Under the pieces are notes generated by a model that saw only the letters and a list, made by a program, of their open reading frames with translations, searched no databases and had not been told where the DNA came from. DNA of 33,589 nt from Candidatus Methylomirabilota bacterium (GTDB lineage Bacteria > Methylomirabilota > Methylomirabilia > Rokubacteriales > CSP1-6), in NCBI GenBank assembly GCA_036002485.1, contig DASYTI010000044.1:1-33589 (forward strand). Direction: 5' to 3'. Position 1 is the stretch's first letter; each line of letters starts with the position of its first letter. Below are positions 15,660 to 24,144 of the stretch, one piece after another. Both the position numbers and the translations under genes were made by a program.

Positions 15660-16631
15660 CTACAGCGGACGCAGGGACTCCTTGAGCACTTCGTAGACGG
15701 CGGCCTTGATGTCCTCCCGGTTCGGCAGGGCGGCGCGCTCGAGGGTCGGGCTGTAGGGCACGGGGACGGGGAGGGCGCAGACCCGCCGCACGGAGGCTTT
15801 CAAGCAGCGGAACGTCTCGGGATCCTCGGCGATCAGCGCGGCGATCTCCGAGGCTGCCGAGCACGTGGCGGGCGCTTCGTCCACGATGACCACGCGGCCG
15901 GTCTTTCGCACGGAGGCGCGCAGCGTCTCGACATCCAGGGGAACGAGCGTCCGCGGATCGACCACCTCGATGGAGATGCCCTCCTGCGCCAGCTCCTCGG
16001 CGACGGCCAGCGCCTCGGGCACGTAGTAGGCGAGACCCACGATCGTCACGTCCGTGCCCGCGCGCTTTACCTCCGCGACCCCGAGGGGCACCAGGTGGTC
16101 TCCGTCAGGCACGGGGCCGGTCGCCGTGGCGAGCCGGCTGCACTCGAAGGAGACCACCGGATTGTTGTCTCGGATGGCGCTCTTGAGCAGGCCCTTGGCG
16201 TCCGCGGGCGTCGAGGGCAGGATGATCTTCAGTCCCGCGAGATGCATCCACATCGAGTACGGGCTCTGCGAGTGCTGGGCGGCGAGGCCGATGCCGCCCC
16301 CGGTGGAGCAGCGGTAGGTGACCGGGAAGTCGGCCTGCCCGCCGAACATGTAGCGGATCTTGCTCGCCTGATTGACGATCTGATCCATGGCCACGAAGGA
16401 GAAGGTCACCATCCGCCAGTTCACGATGGGGCGGAAGCCCGAGCCCGCCGCGCCCAGGCCCATGCCCGTCAGCACCGCTTCGGAGATGGGCGTGAAGCGC
16501 ACGCGCGCCGGACCGAACTCCTTGATGGGGTCGCCCGTGAAATCGGTGGCGAGGAGGATGACCCGGGGATCGCGCCGCATCTCTTCGGCCACGGCCTCTT
16601 CGAGGGCCTTCTGAAAGCTGATCTCGCGCAT
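15660..16631 (-). CDS. TPP-dependent 2-oxoacid/acetoin dehydrogenase E1, beta subunit
   Basis: A 323-aa transketolase-like protein. The pyrimidine-binding part (about 1-180) includes FTPISEAVLTGMGLGAA, whose Glu activates the TPP cofactor, and a phosphate/ion site region with YRCSTGGGIGLAAQHSQS. The C-terminal transketolase domain (about 195-315) contains GTDVTIVGLAYYVPEAL and VEVVDPRTLVPLD-type sequence. With the alpha subunit it decarboxylates a 2-oxoacid or acetoin and reductively acylates a lipoyl E2. It starts 18 bp after the alpha gene stop. No E2 or E3 gene is nearby, so the acyl acceptor must be encoded elsewhere or the pair acts differently. Confidence 0.93.
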   Translation of the reverse strand: MREISFQKALEEAVAEEMRRDPRVILLATDFTGDPIKEFGPARVRFTPISEAVLTGMGLGAAGSGFRPIVNWRMVTFSFVAMDQIVNQASKIRYMFGGQADFPVTYRCSTGGGIGLAAQHSQSPYSMWMHLAGLKIILPSTPADAKGLLKSAIRDNNPVVSFECSRLATATGPVPDGDHLVPLGVAEVKRAGTDVTIVGLAYYVPEALAVAEELAQEGISIEVVDPRTLVPLDVETLRASVRKTGRVVIVDEAPATCSAASEIAALIAEDPETFRCLKASVRRVCALPVPVPYSPTLERAALPNREDIKAAVYEVLKESLRPL

Positions 16632-16649
16632 GTCGCGCTCCTCTTGGCC

Positions 16650-17618
16650 TCAGTCGGCAAACATGTCGACGAGCAGATCCTTCGGATCGGGGAATGGGCT
16701 CTGCTCGGCAAAGGCCACCGCCGCCTCGAGATCGCTCTTCACGCGCTCGCGGATGGTGCCGATCTCGGCGGCCGAGAGCACGCCCCGTTCCAGGCCGTGC
16801 TGCTCGAGGCGCGCGATGGGATCGCGGGCCTTCCAGGAGAGGATCTCGTCGGAGGCGCGCGTCTCCGCGGGCGGGGTGTTCCGCATGGCGTGAAAGTGCC
16901 AGCGATAGGTCTTGCACTCGAGCAGGCTCGGCCCGTCCCCGCGCCGGGCGCGGACCACCGCCTCGCCGGTGGCCGTGTGGACCTCGAGCACGTCGTTGCC
17001 GTCCACGATGACGCCGGGCATGTGGTAGGCGCCGGCGTGGGCGGCGATGTCGACCCCGGGATGCTGCACGGCCACCGCGTTGTTGGCCGCGTACTGGTTG
17101 TTCTCGCAGACGAAGACGATGGGCAGCTTCCACACCGAGGCGATGTTGAGCGCCTCGTGGAACTCGCCCTCCGCGGCCGCGCCGTCACCGAAGAAGCACA
17201 CGGTCACGTCGCCCTTGCCCTCGAGCTGGGCGGCCAGGGCCGCCCCGCAGGCGATGGGCAGGCCGCCGCCCACGATGCCGTTGGCGCCCAGCATCCCCAC
17301 CGCGAAGTCGGCGATGTGCATGGAGCCACCCTTGCCCTTGCAATAGCCGTCCACCCGGCCGAACAGCTCGGCCATCATGCGCCGGATGTCCGCGCCTTTG
17401 GCGATGCAGTGCCCGTGGCCGCGGTGGGTGCTGGTGACGCGATCGCTGACGGTAAGGTTCGAGCAGACCCCGACTGCGATCGCCTCCTGGCCCACATAGG
17501 GATGCACCGCGCCGTAGATCTTGCCGGCCACCCGCAGCTGGATGGCGCGCTCGTCGAACTCCCGGATCAGGATCATCGTGCGTAGCATCTGGACCACCTG
17601 CGGCTTGTCGAGGGCCAT
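16650..17618 (-). CDS. TPP-dependent 2-oxoacid/acetoin dehydrogenase E1, alpha subunit
   Basis: A 322-aa protein with the E1 dehydrogenase domain. The TPP motif runs from GDGAAAEGEFHEALN (144-158) to CENNQYA (171-177), and the active-site loop contains STHRGHGHCIAKGADIRRMM (63-82). HIADFAVGMLGANGIVGGGL is typical of acetoin and branched-chain alpha subunits. The substrate cannot be separated between pyruvate, acetoin and branched 2-oxoacids. ATG at 17618 is chosen because GAGGAGGT lies about 7 bp upstream. The frame is open to 17651. A TACAAT hexamer at 17651-17656 (minus strand) is a possible -10 box. The gene lies 126 bp after the GH28-like gene. Confidence 0.93.
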   Translation of the reverse strand: MALDKPQVVQMLRTMILIREFDERAIQLRVAGKIYGAVHPYVGQEAIAVGVCSNLTVSDRVTSTHRGHGHCIAKGADIRRMMAELFGRVDGYCKGKGGSMHIADFAVGMLGANGIVGGGLPIACGAALAAQLEGKGDVTVCFFGDGAAAEGEFHEALNIASVWKLPIVFVCENNQYAANNAVAVQHPGVDIAAHAGAYHMPGVIVDGNDVLEVHTATGEAVVRARRGDGPSLLECKTYRWHFHAMRNTPPAETRASDEILSWKARDPIARLEQHGLERGVLSAAEIGTIRERVKSDLEAAVAFAEQSPFPDPKDLLVDMFAD

Positions 17619-17648
17619 GACGTCACCTCCTCGGGATGAGCCCGCGAG

Positions 17649-17735
17649 CATTGTAGCTCAGGACGCGACGCCGAGCTGGCGGGCGACGCAATCGCCCATC
17701 CGCCTCTGGGTCAGCCCGCGCCATTGTAGATCAGG
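17649..17735 (-). repeat. Two 14-bp near-identical direct repeats upstream of the E1 genes
   Basis: CATTGTAGCTCAGG (17649-17662) and CATTGTAGATCAGG (17722-17735) differ at one base and are 73 bp apart. Read on the minus strand each contains CTACAATG, so each holds a TACAAT that could serve as a -10 box. The -35 positions are poor. They may be tandem promoters or a regulator-binding pair. Confidence 0.4.
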
Positions 17736-17744
17736 TACCGCTTC

Positions 17745-19361
17745 CTACTTCCGCATCAGATTCCTCTCCAATCGCAGCGCCGTGGCATTCACCTCGGGAT
17801 CGACCATGGCCACCTGCTCGACCTGGCTGAAGTCATTGCCCTCCAGCCGGACCCCCGCCGTCTCCGCGCCGCTGAGCCGCACGAATGTCTTGGCGCCGGC
17901 GCGCGGACGGGAGCGGTGGAGCAGGCAATCTCGCACCGAGCGTAGCCACAGGACCGGTCCGCCGCCTGTCGGTGGTGTCGCCACCATCGTTTTGAGCTCA
18001 GCCTTGCCCACATCGTCCAGAATCACCGCGGGCCGCGCGTCCGGCTGATCGACCTTGAGGTCGATCCCGTCCAGCTTCAGACCCGTCACGTGTCGGCAAT
18101 AGAGGCCGTAGGCGGGAAGATCATCGTTGAACATGGCGGCGTCCGGATACTTACTCTCGAACTCCGGCACTTCGCGCGCGCGGCCCCCGACCTTCGTGCC
18201 GCCCTTGCTGGTGATCCGGATGTCGTTCAGGGAGATGTCCGAGATGGGATGGCCGGGAATGCCCGTGATGGAGGACGTCCACAGGGCGCCGGTGGCCACG
18301 ATGTGGGCGATCGAGACGGTCTTCAGCTCTCCCGCGGTCGGCCCTGTCGGTCCCCGACCGCGCCGGCCCCGCCGGACGAAAATGGGCGCGCGAACACCCA
18401 CCATGGTGATACCTGACACCCGGACCTGCTCGAGGCTTCCCCCATCCACCGTCTCGAGCGAGATGCCGGCACTCGCAAGGGGCTTCCAGCCCGCCGGATA
18501 GGGCTTCCACGCTTCCGGCCGCGCGGAAATCGTGCAATCGCGGAACACGATGTTCTTGAAGTCTCCGATCGACTCCGTGCCCAGCTTGAGCGCGTTGCGG
18601 ACATTGACGAGCGCGCACTCGGCCACCAGCACGTTTTCCGTCGACCGCCGCACTCCGAGAGCAAAGCTGGCCTTGGCCACGATCGCGTCATCGCGCGACT
18701 CGACGCGGCACTTGACAATCCGCACGTTCCGACAGCAGTCGGGATCGATCCCGTCGGAGTACCCGTTCCGAATGGTGACGCCCACGATATCCACGTCGTG
18801 GCAGCCGAGAAGACTGATGTTGTAATTTGGCGCGTTGTCGATGGTCAGGTCATGAATCTGGATCTTGCCGCATTGCTTGAGGGCGATCGGTTTCGGACCG
18901 CCGCGTCTCGTCCGGTTCCCGTCGATCCGGCCCGGCCCGACGATGCGGACATCCTGCAACGCGCGCCCCTGGAGCAGGGCGAAGTTGAAATCCGTCGTCT
19001 CACGGTCCGCGAACGAATCGTAGCCAAGCTCTTCATACGGATCAAAGTCCGCGTCATCCGGGCTGGCGATCAAGCTGGCGCCGGCCGCGAGTCGAAGGGC
19101 CATACGACCTCGAAGGTGAAGGGTGCCCGACACATACTCGCCCGGAGGGAACTCGATGACGCCTCCCGACTTTCCCGCGGCGTCAATGGCGGCCTGAATG
19201 GCGCGCGTATCTTTCGTCCTGCCGTCGCCCTTTGCGCCATAGCGGCGCACGTTGAGCGGGGCGGATTCGCCCGCGGCCCACCGGGGGCGCGAAAGAAGCC
19301 AGGGGGCGAGGAGGATGCCGGTACGCCCCAAGAGCGCTCGCCGCGAGAGACTCATGGCCAT
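17745..19361 (-). CDS. Tat-exported right-handed beta-helix protein, GH28 (polygalacturonase)-like
   Basis: A 538-aa protein. A twin-arginine signal (SRRALLGRTGILLAPWLLS, about 6-24) precedes a pectate-lyase-superfamily start, LNVRRYGAKGDGRTKDTRAI (36-55). Parallel beta-helix repeats follow. GH28-type motifs are partial: NGYSDGIDPDCC (199-210) matches the NTD motif and SRDDAIVAK (222-230) the catalytic DD motif, while ALKLG stands where RIK is expected. The GHG histidine motif is not recognisable after the DD motif (SFALGVRR). It may therefore have a different mechanism or be a non-pectin glycosidase. ATG at 19361 or 19355 is possible and neither has a clear ribosome-binding site. It lies 79 bp after the CMD gene. 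Confidence 0.82.
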   Translation of the reverse strand: MAMSLSRRALLGRTGILLAPWLLSRPRWAAGESAPLNVRRYGAKGDGRTKDTRAIQAAIDAAGKSGGVIEFPPGEYVSGTLHLRGRMALRLAAGASLIASPDDADFDPYEELGYDSFADRETTDFNFALLQGRALQDVRIVGPGRIDGNRTRRGGPKPIALKQCGKIQIHDLTIDNAPNYNISLLGCHDVDIVGVTIRNGYSDGIDPDCCRNVRIVKCRVESRDDAIVAKASFALGVRRSTENVLVAECALVNVRNALKLGTESIGDFKNIVFRDCTISARPEAWKPYPAGWKPLASAGISLETVDGGSLEQVRVSGITMVGVRAPIFVRRGRRGRGPTGPTAGELKTVSIAHIVATGALWTSSITGIPGHPISDISLNDIRITSKGGTKVGGRAREVPEFESKYPDAAMFNDDLPAYGLYCRHVTGLKLDGIDLKVDQPDARPAVILDDVGKAELKTMVATPPTGGGPVLWLRSVRDCLLHRSRPRAGAKTFVRLSGAETAGVRLEGNDFSQVEQVAMVDPEVNATALRLERNLMRK

Positions 19362-19440
19362 GAGGGACTGGCGCCATCGGCGCGCGCGCCGGGGCCATCA
19401 GTCGGGCTCGGCCGCCGTGTCAAGGGTGGACCGGGATCTC

Positions 19441-19980
19441 TCAGAAAGGCGGCGGGGTGTCCTTGGGCAGAGGCACGTCGAAGGCGAAGAGCACGGCCGC
19501 GATGGCCTGGTAGTAGCCCGCCAGCACCACCAGCTCGATCATCCCCGATTCGCCGACCTCGCTCACCACTTCGTCCTGGAGGGCCTGCGGCACCGACTCG
19601 CGCGCGAGCACGTGCTGCACGAGGCGGGCCGCGCGCACGTAGCGCGCGGGCAGCGTCGAGAAATCGCGACGGGCCCGGACCTGCTCGACGATCTCCTCGG
19701 GCAGGCCTTCCCTGATGGCGATCGCCGCATGGGCGACCCATTCGTAGGGCTGGCCGACATGGCGGGCCGCGATGATGATAGCGAGCTCGCGGATATCGCC
19801 GGGGAGCGTCGCGTCGTAGCGGAGGTACTCGCCCACGGCGGCCACGCGCTCGGCCAGCGGCGGATGATGCATGAGGGGGGCAAAGGGGCCGCCGATCCGG
19901 CCCCGCTTGGACGCAATGCGGTCGTAGACCTTCTTCGCCTCGGCGTCGAGCGAGCCCAGGACATCCGGGAGGCGGGCCAT
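19441..19980 (-). CDS. Carboxymuconolactone decarboxylase (CMD) family protein
   Basis: A 179-aa helical protein of the AhpD/CMD superfamily. The core is RELAIIIAARHVGQPYEWVA, followed by HAAIAIREGLPEEIVEQVRA, the usual E-x-H and A-x-x-G-x pattern. There is no CxxC, so AhpD-like peroxidase activity is unlikely. Relatives act on gamma-carboxymuconolactone in protocatechuate breakdown, but many family members are unassigned. ATG at 19980 lies only 2 bp after the enoyl-CoA hydratase stop, with AGGGG before it, so the two are coupled. In-frame sequence further upstream is the shadow of that gene. Confidence 0.87.
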   Translation of the reverse strand: MARLPDVLGSLDAEAKKVYDRIASKRGRIGGPFAPLMHHPPLAERVAAVGEYLRYDATLPGDIRELAIIIAARHVGQPYEWVAHAAIAIREGLPEEIVEQVRARRDFSTLPARYVRAARLVQHVLARESVPQALQDEVVSEVGESGMIELVVLAGYYQAIAAVLFAFDVPLPKDTPPPF

Positions 19981-19982
19981 GG

Positions 19983-20777
19983 CTAGCGCCCCTTGAACAC
20001 GGGCTCGCGCTTGTCGACGAAGGCGCGGGCCGCTTCGCGATGGTCCTCGGTCATCCCGCAGCGCGTGTGGTGCCAGGCCTCGAGATCCAGCAGCTCCTTG
20101 AGGGTGCCCGCCTCCGCGGCGTTCATGTTGCGCTTCATGTAGCGGAGGGCGACGCGCGGCCCCGCGGCGATGCGCGCGGCCAGGGCCATCGTCTCCTTCT
20201 CGAGGTCCGCGTCGGGCACCACCCGATTCACGAGGCCGAGGGCGAGGGCTTCCTTGGCATCCAGCAGCGCCGCGGTGTAGTAGAGCTCGCGCGCCTTGGC
20301 GGTGCCCACGAGCTGGGTCAGGTAGTAGCTGCCGCCGAAATCGCCGGAGTACCCAACGCGCGCGAAGGCGGTGGCGAAACGGGCATTGTCGCTCGCCATG
20401 CGCAGATCGCAGGCCATGGCCAGCGACAGCCCCGCGCCCGCGGCGGCCCCGCGCACCATGGCGATGGTGGGCTTGGGCATTTCGTGCAGCCACCGCGAGG
20501 TCTCCATCTTCGCGCGCAGACCCTGCGCCTTGTCTTCCATCGTGTCGCCGCCGAACTCGCGGCCCTCGGCCATGGCCTTGACGTCGCCCCCCGCGCAGAA
20601 GCCGCGCCCCGCGCCGGTCAGCACCACGACCCCGACGTCGGGGTCGGAGGCCAGGCGCTCGAGCGAGACGAGCATGGCGTCCAGCATCTCGCCCGACATG
20701 GCGTTGAGCCGGTCGGGGCGATTCATGGTCAGGACGGCCACGCCGTCCGTGATGGCTTCGATCAAGTCCGTGCTCAT
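19983..20777 (-). CDS. Enoyl-CoA hydratase/isomerase (crotonase) family protein
   Basis: A 264-aa crotonase-fold protein. Oxyanion-hole segments are LNAMSGEMLDAM and GAGRGFCAGGDVKAMAEG, followed by PTIAMVRGAAAGAGLSLAMA. The acidic residue in GYSGDFGGSYYLTQLVG takes the place usual for PaaG-like isomerases, where an Asp replaces the hydratase Glu. It therefore may be an isomerase or ring-opening type rather than a classic hydratase. It acts on a CoA thioester, probably from aromatic or fatty-acid breakdown. ATG at 20777 has TGGAGGA about 8 bp ahead. It lies 31 bp after the cytochrome c gene and 2 bp before the CMD gene. Confidence 0.92.
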   Translation of the reverse strand: MSTDLIEAITDGVAVLTMNRPDRLNAMSGEMLDAMLVSLERLASDPDVGVVVLTGAGRGFCAGGDVKAMAEGREFGGDTMEDKAQGLRAKMETSRWLHEMPKPTIAMVRGAAAGAGLSLAMACDLRMASDNARFATAFARVGYSGDFGGSYYLTQLVGTAKARELYYTAALLDAKEALALGLVNRVVPDADLEKETMALAARIAAGPRVALRYMKRNMNAAEAGTLKELLDLEAWHHTRCGMTEDHREAARAFVDKREPVFKGR

Positions 20778-20808
20778 CGGTGAGTCCTCCAGGTTAAAGG
20801 GCTGCCTG

Positions 20809-21198
20809 CTATTTCGACGCAGGCATCGCGCGCAGGTACGCGATCAGGGCGCGGATCTCTTCATCGGTCAGATGGTAGCCGAAGGCGGGCATGCCAGGCT
20901 TGCCTATCGTGGCCCCGCCGTTCTTGATGAGGCTGAAGAGGTACTCGTCCGAGAGCCCGGCCATGCGAGGATCGCGGAGGTTGCCGGGGCGGATCAAGAA
21001 GATCGCCGCGCGCCACGAGCCCTCGCCGGTGGATCCGTGACAGGTCGCGCAGCGGCTGAGATAGAGACGCTGGACGGGCGTGGCCGTCCTGGGCACGGGA
21101 AAAGGCAGGAAGATGACCGCGAGGACACTCCCCGCGAGCAGGAGCAGCGTGGGCCCCGCGATCACGAGGAGCCATTTCGCCTTCACGCGGCGAAGCAT
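20809..21198 (-). CDS. Membrane-anchored class I c-type cytochrome
   Basis: A 129-aa protein. An N-terminal membrane helix (about 9-33, LLVIAGPTLLLLAGSVLAVIF) anchors it in the inner membrane facing the periplasm. The heme-binding motif is CATCH (50-54) and the axial Met is in GKPGMPAFGYHLTDEE (Met103). The closing helix is EIRALIAYLRAM. It is a small electron carrier of the cytochrome c6/cbb3-like type with no recognisable enzyme partner. The start is taken at ATG 21198, with no good ribosome-binding site. GTG at 21186 is an alternative. It is divergent from the S9 peptidase with a 55-bp gap. Confidence 0.87.
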   Translation of the reverse strand: MLRRVKAKWLLVIAGPTLLLLAGSVLAVIFLPFPVPRTATPVQRLYLSRCATCHGSTGEGSWRAAIFLIRPGNLRDPRMAGLSDEYLFSLIKNGGATIGKPGMPAFGYHLTDEEIRALIAYLRAMPASK

Positions 21199-21253
21199 AT
21201 CACGCGCTCGCGAGCGTTTGACCCGGACCGGGCGATCTGGCAGCATCGGCGTC

Positions 21254-23233
21254 ATGGCGCCCGGCGATCCGATCAACACGCTGACGGCGCGCCGCCCCTT
21301 CGAGCCGCGGGACATCACCCGGATCCGCTGGATCGCCGATCCTCAGATCTCGCCCGATGGACGGCGGGTCGCCTTCGTCGTCACCACGCTCTCCGAGGAC
21401 AGGGACGAGTACCTCTCGAGCGTGTGGATGGCGGACACCGGAGGCGGGGAGCCACGGCAGTTCACCAACGGCCCCAAGCGGGACACCGCGCCCCGGTGGT
21501 CGCCCGACGGCGCGCGCCTCGCCTTCCTCTCCGAGCGCGACGGGAAGAAGAAGGCGCAGCTCTACGTCATGCCGGCGAACGGCGGGGAGCCCACCCGGCT
21601 CACGGATCTGAAGAACGGGGTGACCGAGCCGGTATGGTCGCCCGACGGCACGCGACTGGCATTCTTGTCGCGCGTGGGCGGCTGGCAGGAGCCGGAGACG
21701 GAGGAGGAGAAGCAGAAGTCCAAACCCGCCCGCGTCATCACCACGCTCAAGTACCGGTTCAACGCCGAGGGCTGGATCTATGACCGCCCCCCGCACCTTT
21801 TTGTCGTCAGCGCCGACGGCGGGGAGCCGCGGCAGCTCACGGACGGGGACTTTCAGGACGGTGAGCCGGCCTGGTCGCCCGACGGCAAACGGCTGGTGTT
21901 CGCCTCCGCCCGTCATGACGGGCGCGACGAGGACGACGCCCGGGACGTCTGGGTGGTCGACGCGACCGGCGGTGATCTTCAGAAGCTGACCGACACCGGG
22001 GGCCCAGTCGCGCTACCGGCATGTTCGCCGGATGGCCGTCGTGTCGCCTACCTCGGTCGCCGCCCCCTCAACGAGATCGGCCGCAACCTTCGCCTCTACA
22101 CCGTGCCGGTCGCTGGCGGCGCCCCGACGTGTCTCACGCCCGATCTCGACCGCTCGTGCCCGGCGAACCTCGATCTCATCTGGTCGCCCGATGGGGACTG
22201 GGTCACGTTCTCGATCGAGGACAGGGGCGACCTTGCCCTCTACCGTGTTCGCGCGGACGCCGCGGGCCCGGCCACTCGCATCACGCGGGGCGAGCGCGCC
22301 ATCACCGGGGTCAGCGCCAGCGCGGACGGCCGCACGCTCGCCTTCGCGGCCACGGCGTCACTCTCGCCGTCGGAAGTCTTCGTCTGTGAGCCGGACGGAG
22401 GCAACGAGCGCCAGATCACCGACCTGAATCGCGACTGGAAGGGCGAAGTGGCCCTCGCCGCGCCCGAGCGCTTCACCTTCGAGCGCGCCGGGTTCACCAT
22501 CGACGGCTGGGTGATGAAGCCCTTCGGCTTCACGGAAGGCGTCAAGTATCCTGCCCTCCTGAACGTCCACGGGGGACCGCACACGCAATACAGCAACGTC
22601 ATGTTCGATGAGTTTCAGACTCAGGCGGGAGCCGGCTATGTCGTGATCTACACGAACCCGCGGGGCAGCCAGGGCTATGGCGAGGCATTCACGCGCGCCG
22701 TGGTGGGCGACTGGGGCGGGGGCGACTATGCCGACGTGATGGCGGGGCTCGACGAGGCGCTGCGGCGCTTCGAGTTCATCGACCCCGCGCGTCTCGGCGT
22801 TCTGGGCGGGAGCTACGGCGGGTTCATGGCGAGCTGGGTGGTCGGCCACACGCAGCGCTTCAAGGCCGCCTGCTCCGAGCGCGCGGTGAACAACCAGTAC
22901 ACGATGTTCGGGACGAGCGACATCGGGCACTGGTTCCAGCTCGCCCAGAACGGCCCCGCGCCGTGGGAGAACATGGCGTGGTACGTGGAGCGCTCGCCCC
23001 TCACCTACGCCAAGGACATCGTCACCCCGCTCCTCATCATTCACTCCGAGGACGACCTGCGCTGCCCGATCGAGCAGGCCGAGCAGCTCTTCGTGGCTCT
23101 CAAGAAGCTCCATCGCGACGTGGTGTTCGTCCGCTTTCCCGACGAGAACCACGAGCTGTCACGCTCGGGCAAGCCCCGGCACCGCCTGGAACGCTTCCGG
23201 CTCATCCTGGAGTGGTTCGGAAAGTATCTCTAG
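21254..23233 (+). CDS. S9 family peptidase (prolyl oligopeptidase/acylaminoacyl-peptidase type)
   Basis: A 659-aa protein. The N-terminal part (to about 400) is a TolB/PD40-type beta propeller with at least five WSPDG-like repeats. The C-terminal alpha/beta hydrolase domain carries the catalytic serine in GGSYGGFMASW (Ser520), the Asp in HSEDDLRCPIEQAE (Asp600 or 601) and the His in DENHELSRSGKP (His633). Members remove dipeptides or acylated residues from short peptides. There is no signal peptide, so it is probably cytoplasmic. ATG at 21254 is chosen because family similarity (TRIRWIADPQISPDGRRVAF) begins soon after. The frame extends to 21080 over the cytochrome gene. Its last 4 nt overlap the convergent DUF6496-like gene. 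Confidence 0.94.
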   Translation: MAPGDPINTLTARRPFEPRDITRIRWIADPQISPDGRRVAFVVTTLSEDRDEYLSSVWMADTGGGEPRQFTNGPKRDTAPRWSPDGARLAFLSERDGKKKAQLYVMPANGGEPTRLTDLKNGVTEPVWSPDGTRLAFLSRVGGWQEPETEEEKQKSKPARVITTLKYRFNAEGWIYDRPPHLFVVSADGGEPRQLTDGDFQDGEPAWSPDGKRLVFASARHDGRDEDDARDVWVVDATGGDLQKLTDTGGPVALPACSPDGRRVAYLGRRPLNEIGRNLRLYTVPVAGGAPTCLTPDLDRSCPANLDLIWSPDGDWVTFSIEDRGDLALYRVRADAAGPATRITRGERAITGVSASADGRTLAFAATASLSPSEVFVCEPDGGNERQITDLNRDWKGEVALAAPERFTFERAGFTIDGWVMKPFGFTEGVKYPALLNVHGGPHTQYSNVMFDEFQTQAGAGYVVIYTNPRGSQGYGEAFTRAVVGDWGGGDYADVMAGLDEALRRFEFIDPARLGVLGGSYGGFMASWVVGHTQRFKAACSERAVNNQYTMFGTSDIGHWFQLAQNGPAPWENMAWYVERSPLTYAKDIVTPLLIIHSEDDLRCPIEQAEQLFVALKKLHRDVVFVRFPDENHELSRSGKPRHRLERFRLILEWFGKYL

Positions 23234-23649
23234 GGTCGAGACCGGCGTCGCGTGCCGCGCCGACGGCGTGCGCTTTGGTGCGCCTGACGCGAAAGCGCCG
23301 TGCGGGAGGCGGCCTGCTGGCCTTCTCGTTTCAGTGCCCTCGTGACGGCCCTGGAGCGCCGGGCAGAGGGCTTCCGCTGCGTTCCGCGCCTTCCCGCGAG
23401 GTAGTCCTGCCGAGCACGCCGCCGTGTCCTCGCGGACGTCCGTCCCTTCTTGGGCGGTCTGAGCCGGACGCCGGCCCTGCGCGCCTTCGAAAGGCCGATC
23501 GCGATCGCCTGCTTAGCCGACCGAGCACCGTGCTTCCCTTCACGGATGTGCTCGATCTCTTCACGGACGAACTCGCCGGCCTGTGTGCTCGGCGCCTTGC
23601 CTTGGCGTCGATCCTTGCGGGCCCGCGCTATCGTTCGTTTTTCTGGCAT
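23230..23649 (-). CDS. Very basic DUF6496-like protein, possible nucleic-acid binder
   Basis: A 139-aa protein rich in Arg and Lys. Residues about 28-65 contain REEIEHIREGKHGARSAKQA followed by IAIGLSKARRAGVRLRPPKK. I recognise this as the DUF6496-type segment found in small proteins of soil bacteria. The C-terminal half is almost entirely Arg/Ala/Ser/Gln (RRRRGTRRRSRP at the end), resembling histone H1-like or protamine-like tails. DNA or RNA binding is inferred from composition only. ATG at 23649 has GGGAGG about 8 bp ahead. It lies 84 bp after another small minus-strand gene, and its stop overlaps the peptidase stop by 4 nt. Confidence 0.8.
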   Translation of the reverse strand: MPEKRTIARARKDRRQGKAPSTQAGEFVREEIEHIREGKHGARSAKQAIAIGLSKARRAGVRLRPPKKGRTSARTRRRARQDYLAGRRGTQRKPSARRSRAVTRALKREGQQAASRTALSRQAHQSARRRRGTRRRSRP

Positions 23650-23733
23650 ATCCTGTCCTCCCTTTCGGATCGGGGCGCTCCGAGGCGTGCGACGCCACCC
23701 GACCGCGACCGCGGCGGGGACCGCGTAGTGCGC

Positions 23734-24006
23734 TTAGGCTACCTTCGAAGGTCCGGGGGACGAAGGGCCTTCGGAGCGCGGCGTGTTCTGGTCTATCCAC
23801 TCCATCGCCGTTTTGAAGGCGACGTTTTCAGCTTCCGCCTCCGTCTCGAAGCGCTCGTCCGGTACTGGCAGGTCGATGGCTCGCTGGGCGGTTCCGGTAG
23901 ACTGTGTGATGGTCGCGACCGCCGCCCACTTGCCGTCGCGCATCTGCTCGCTCGCGACGGCAATGCTGTAGCCTCCGTAGGCCGGAAAAGTCTTCCGCTC
24001 AACCAT
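23734..24006 (-). CDS. Small soluble protein of unknown function
   Basis: A 90-aa protein: a beta-rich first half (YGGYSIAVASEQMRDGKWAA, then VATITQ) followed by a helix-like FETEAEAENVAFKTAMEWID and a disordered Pro/Ser tail. The pattern is like small uncharacterised proteins that modify or sense stress, but no family was recognised with confidence. ATG at 24006 has GAGGTGA before it. It is followed 84 bp later by the DUF6496-like gene on the same strand, so the two may be co-transcribed. The upstream 138 bp are shared with the divergent alpha/beta hydrolase gene. Confidence 0.72.
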   Translation of the reverse strand: MVERKTFPAYGGYSIAVASEQMRDGKWAAVATITQSTGTAQRAIDLPVPDERFETEAEAENVAFKTAMEWIDQNTPRSEGPSSPGPSKVA

Positions 24007-24144
24007 GGCGTCACCTCGCTGTACAGCTAGGGTCGGACCCGATCTCCTCCTCCACGTGACCACCTCGTCGCCGCAGAGTCAAGGGGGAAGCTCGCAGTCG
24101 GTCGCCCCTCGGTTCCGAGCTTGCCTGTGATAGCGTGTAGCGCG

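Noticed and set aside
15531-17585. 684-aa plus-strand frame
   Set aside because: Antisense to the E1 alpha and beta genes, whose motifs are unambiguous.
19441-20493. 350-aa minus-strand frame as a fused protein
   Set aside because: Only the last 179 residues match the CMD family; the upstream part is a shadow of the enoyl-CoA hydratase gene.
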